Shown piece after piece: positions 61,694-64,000 of a stretch of 64,000 nt of DNA (the stretch's first letter is position 1; every line of letters begins with the position of its first letter). The notes below the pieces were generated by a model. That model did no database searches. It saw nothing but the letters and a program-made list of their open reading frames with translations, and was not told the DNA's origin. Source of the stretch: JAHRVQ01 sp051278195 (lineage in GTDB: Bacteria > Pseudomonadota > Gammaproteobacteria > Pseudomonadales > Azotimanducaceae); contig JBNMQM010000005.1 of assembly GCA_051278195.1 (NCBI GenBank), forward strand, positions 1-64,000, in the 5' to 3' direction. The translations under genes were made by a program, and so were the position numbers.

Positions 61694-63040
61694 TCAGGCT
61701 AGATTCAGTACAAACACGATAAAGATGGCCGGTGGCGCAACGAATCGAATCAGTACCTGCCACACCCGATAACCTTTATCAGACAGCGAAAACTCACCAC
61801 GACTGATGGATTCGCTGACAAACCAACCGGCAAATATCGCGATCAGCATCCCGCCAATAGGCAGGAATATTTGATTCGACACATAGTCTGTTAAGCCATT
61901 TAGGTCTTTACCCAGTATCTGGAAATCAGCCAGCAGGTTGTAACTTAAGACACTCAAAATACTTAAGGTCGCAATTGCACTCAGAATAAGCACGGCACTC
62001 TTATGTCGCGTGTACCCCCACCGCTCTTCTGCCCAATGGGTTAAAGGTTCGATCAGACCCACCATCGATGTCACAGCGGCAACAGAAAGCAGTAGGAAGA
62101 ACACAATACTGACAAGATGTCCGCCTGGCATGGTGGCGAATGCAACGGGCAGCGTTTGGAAGATCAAACCCGGTCCACCTTCTGGATCAAGCCCGTTCGC
62201 AAACACAGCAGGAAAAATAACAAGCCCCGCCAACAAGGCAACACCCGTATCTGCACAAATGATCAATAAACTAGATTTAGCAATTGATATATCAGACGGC
62301 AAATAGGCGCCGAAAGTCATCATCCCGGCCATCGCAACCCCAATCGAAAAGAATGCTTGGCCGATGGCAGCAAGGATGACCGTGGCATTTATCTTGGCAA
62401 AATCAACCGTAAACAGATAATCAACGGCTTCAGCAAAGCCTCCTACCACAATGTTGTAGATCACTAACAAGATCATCAGCGTAAATAGTGTGGGCATTAA
62501 AATCGTCACCGCCCGCTCGATGCCATTTTGTAACCCTGCGTAGATGATAGAACCTGTTAACCCAAGCGCTATCAGAGTCCAGAACATCATTGCGCCAGGT
62601 TCGGCCAGCAGCGTGGCGAAATCCGCATTCGCTGTGACGGCATCAACACCTGTGAAACCGGTTGTGACTGCCACTTCTAAATAGTTCAGTACCCAGCCTG
62701 CGACCACACTGTAGGTAATCATGATCAAGAACGCAGCAGCCAGGTTCATCATGCCGACCCAAGCCCAGCGGGGGCTCTGATGACTGAGACGAGCAACTTT
62801 CTCCATTGAACCCGGTGGCGTCATTTTGCCATGCCGGCCCAGCATCAGCTCGGCCATCAAAATCGGTAAACCAATCATCACAACACAAAGGACATAAACG
62901 AGTACAAATGCCCCGCCGCCATTCTCCCCGGTCACATAGGGAAACCGCCAAATATTGCCAAGACCTACGGCAAAACCAATCGATGCCATCAAAAATGCAA
63001 ATCTTGAGGTCCAGGCGAGATTGGTTTCTGAATTTTGCAT
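61694..63040 (-). CDS. NSS-family sodium-dependent transporter
   Basis: A 448-residue neurotransmitter:sodium symporter homologue (LeuT/SNF type). Helix 1 has FAVGLGNIWRFPYVTGENGGGAF, quoted in part as GLGNIWRFPY, the sodium and substrate site; GQAFFSIGVAMAGMMTFGAYL (in part FFSIGVAMAGM) is helix 6. About 11-12 helices. GGAG 5-6 bases before the ATG at 63040 decides that start over an ATG at 63061. It likely imports an amino acid with Na+. Divergent from the FAD oxidoreductase gene, which may act on the imported compound. Confidence 0.9.
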   Translation of the reverse strand: MQNSETNLAWTSRFAFLMASIGFAVGLGNIWRFPYVTGENGGGAFVLVYVLCVVMIGLPILMAELMLGRHGKMTPPGSMEKVARLSHQSPRWAWVGMMNLAAAFLIMITYSVVAGWVLNYLEVAVTTGFTGVDAVTANADFATLLAEPGAMMFWTLIALGLTGSIIYAGLQNGIERAVTILMPTLFTLMILLVIYNIVVGGFAEAVDYLFTVDFAKINATVILAAIGQAFFSIGVAMAGMMTFGAYLPSDISIAKSSLLIICADTGVALLAGLVIFPAVFANGLDPEGGPGLIFQTLPVAFATMPGGHLVSIVFFLLLSVAAVTSMVGLIEPLTHWAEERWGYTRHKSAVLILSAIATLSILSVLSYNLLADFQILGKDLNGLTDYVSNQIFLPIGGMLIAIFAGWFVSESISRGEFSLSDKGYRVWQVLIRFVAPPAIFIVFVLNLA

Positions 63041-63129
63041 AAATCTCCAAGTTGCTTGCATCGCCCAAGTGGGCGGTTAGAGTTATCCTAACGATCTTGT
63101 TAACAGGACACAAAGTGGGCACAGACAAT

Positions 63130-64000
63130 ATGACAGTTCGAGCCTCTCAAGTGGTCATCATTGGTGCTGGAGTTGTCGGCTGCTCCATCGCCTTAGCAAT
63201 GGCTAAACGAGGTTTTCAAACCCTAAACATCGATAAATTACCGGCTGCTGGTTACGGCTCCACCAGTCACTCATCCGCCATTGTTAGACCTATCTACTCC
63301 CACACGACCTCTGCTGCGCTGGCTCACGAATCCCGCTCTTTTTGGCAGGACTGGGAGAATTTTATTGGCCCAAAGGCACCTAACGGCTACGCCCGTTACC
63401 ATGAGTGTGGTGGTGTGGTATTGGTCCGTGAGGGTGACGAGCAGCAATACGAGGCAAATCTTACTGCCATGACCGCTGTCGGCGTCGACTATCAATTGCT
63501 CGACCAGCAACAGCTCGCCTCACTCTACCCGGGTATTTGCCTAGATAGTTTCGGGCCACCTAAAACGCTGCAAGACGAGCAGTTTGGTGAGTCGACAACC
63601 GGGCGGATTAGCTCAGCCATTCTGGTTGACGCCGCGGGTTATGTTTCGGACCCACAATTGGCCACGCAAAATCTCGCATTCGCTGCAAATCGCCTCGGCA
63701 GCGCGTTTCAATATGGCTGCGAAGTCGTCGCGATCAATAACAAGCAACTCACGCTAGATTCTGGTGAGACCATCAACTTCGATATTTTAGTTAATGCAGC
63801 AGGCCCTCATTCGGGACGGATCAACAACCTAATGGGTGTTCAACTGCCAATCCAGACCAGACCGCTCCGACATGAAGTCGCCTATGTCAGCGCTGACAAC
63901 CAACATTTCAAAAATGGTGCGAAATTTCTTGTCGATCTAGATTGCGGCGTCTATCAGCGACCTGATGGTGCGGATTTGGTCGTCGGTTCAGCAGATCCGG
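63130..64000 (+). CDS. FAD-dependent oxidoreductase (glycine/D-amino acid oxidase type), 3' end beyond window
   Basis: The first 290 residues are visible; the frame is open to the window end. QVVIIGAGVVGCSIA is the FAD dinucleotide-binding motif, followed by the DAO-family pattern STSHSSAIVRPIYSH and FDILVNAAGPHSGRI. It should oxidise a secondary or D-amine (sarcosine, glycine, proline or similar). The start is ATG 63130; an in-frame GTG at 63115 is possible. Divergent from the NSS transporter with an 89-base gap, which suggests uptake and oxidation of the same amine. Confidence 0.88.
   Translation, partial: MTVRASQVVIIGAGVVGCSIALAMAKRGFQTLNIDKLPAAGYGSTSHSSAIVRPIYSHTTSAALAHESRSFWQDWENFIGPKAPNGYARYHECGGVVLVREGDEQQYEANLTAMTAVGVDYQLLDQQQLASLYPGICLDSFGPPKTLQDEQFGESTTGRISSAILVDAAGYVSDPQLATQNLAFAANRLGSAFQYGCEVVAINNKQLTLDSGETINFDILVNAAGPHSGRINNLMGVQLPIQTRPLRHEVAYVSADNQHFKNGAKFLVDLDCGVYQRPDGADLVVGSADP

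Noticed and set aside
1..64000. tRNA, rRNA, CRISPR arrays, insertion sequences, prophage or attachment sites
   Set aside because: None seen on reading both strands; the only tandem arrays are short repeats without spacers, and no transposase or integrase genes are present.

Overview
The window looks like a chromosomal segment of a free-living, aerobic, probably marine gammaproteobacterium. This is inferred from gene families (SodC, MnmH, HemF, YbdL/YafV-type omega-amidase pair, PA0069-type radical SAM protein, LutABC, Mnh/Mrp antiporter) and from the many sodium-linked transporters (Mnh, CPA1 antiporter, AGCS and NSS symporters). I cannot name a genus. There are no rRNA or tRNA genes, no insertion sequences and no CRISPR array that I can see. 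Gene density is high and many neighbours overlap by 1 to 13 bases.

Layout. 1-3030: a ferric-iron ABC importer (binding protein cut by the window edge, ATPase, divergent two-domain permease) with a perfect Fur-like palindrome. 3084-7277: periplasmic Cu/Zn superoxide dismutase, then a CBS-domain protein divergent from a GbsR/MarR-type regulator and cytochrome bd oxidase cydAB, with a promoter and a candidate operator in front. 7413-16774: a nine-gene minus-strand operon starting with a P-type cation ATPase and continuing with mnhE, F, G, B (fused to an MnhA-like segment), C and three MnhD/NuoL-family subunits. 16775-17794: about 1 kb without an intact gene, holding a decayed alpha/beta hydrolase and a strong hairpin. 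17795-27723: penicillin-acylase-family hydrolase, tRNA 2-selenouridine synthase, a PAS-GGDEF-EAL protein, a small unknown protein, a CPA1 Na+/H+ antiporter with a cyclic-nucleotide-binding domain, and an unknown exported protein.

27736-39170 is a catabolic block: TetR regulator, three acyl-CoA dehydrogenases, a 1142-residue fused indolepyruvate:ferredoxin-type oxidoreductase, a Leu/Phe/Val-type dehydrogenase and a CitE-like lyase. Together they could take amino acids to 2-oxo acids, then acyl-CoAs, then enoyl-CoAs. 39263-46840 carries hemF, a ComFB-like protein, an aminotransferase/omega-amidase pair, a methyltransferase, a divergent stand-alone MraY paralogue, a DUF2059 protein, a GNAT enzyme and an SDR. 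46900-53212 carries a second GNAT enzyme, a probable selenoprotein, an M20 peptidase ending in a 17-bp minisatellite, a nitronate monooxygenase-type flavoprotein, a radical SAM protein, a lipoprotein and an HD hydrolase. 53313-64000 carries an AGCS symporter, a tightly overlapping operon (Rieske protein, lutA, lutB, lutC, flavodoxin-like protein), an amidohydrolase, a Cof-type phosphatase, an alpha/beta hydrolase, an NSS transporter and the start of a FAD-dependent amino-acid oxidase-like gene cut by the window end.

The most interesting signals are: (i) a thioredoxin-fold redoxin whose expected active-site cysteine codon is an in-frame TGA, followed at the right distance by a 7-bp hairpin that fits a bacterial SECIS element; (ii) the Rieske-lutABC-flavodoxin operon, which suggests a dedicated electron route for lactate oxidation; (iii) the P-type ATPase plus non-canonical Mnh operon; (iv) the minisatellite overlapping a stop codon. 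All functions are inferred from reading the sequence; no database search was run.
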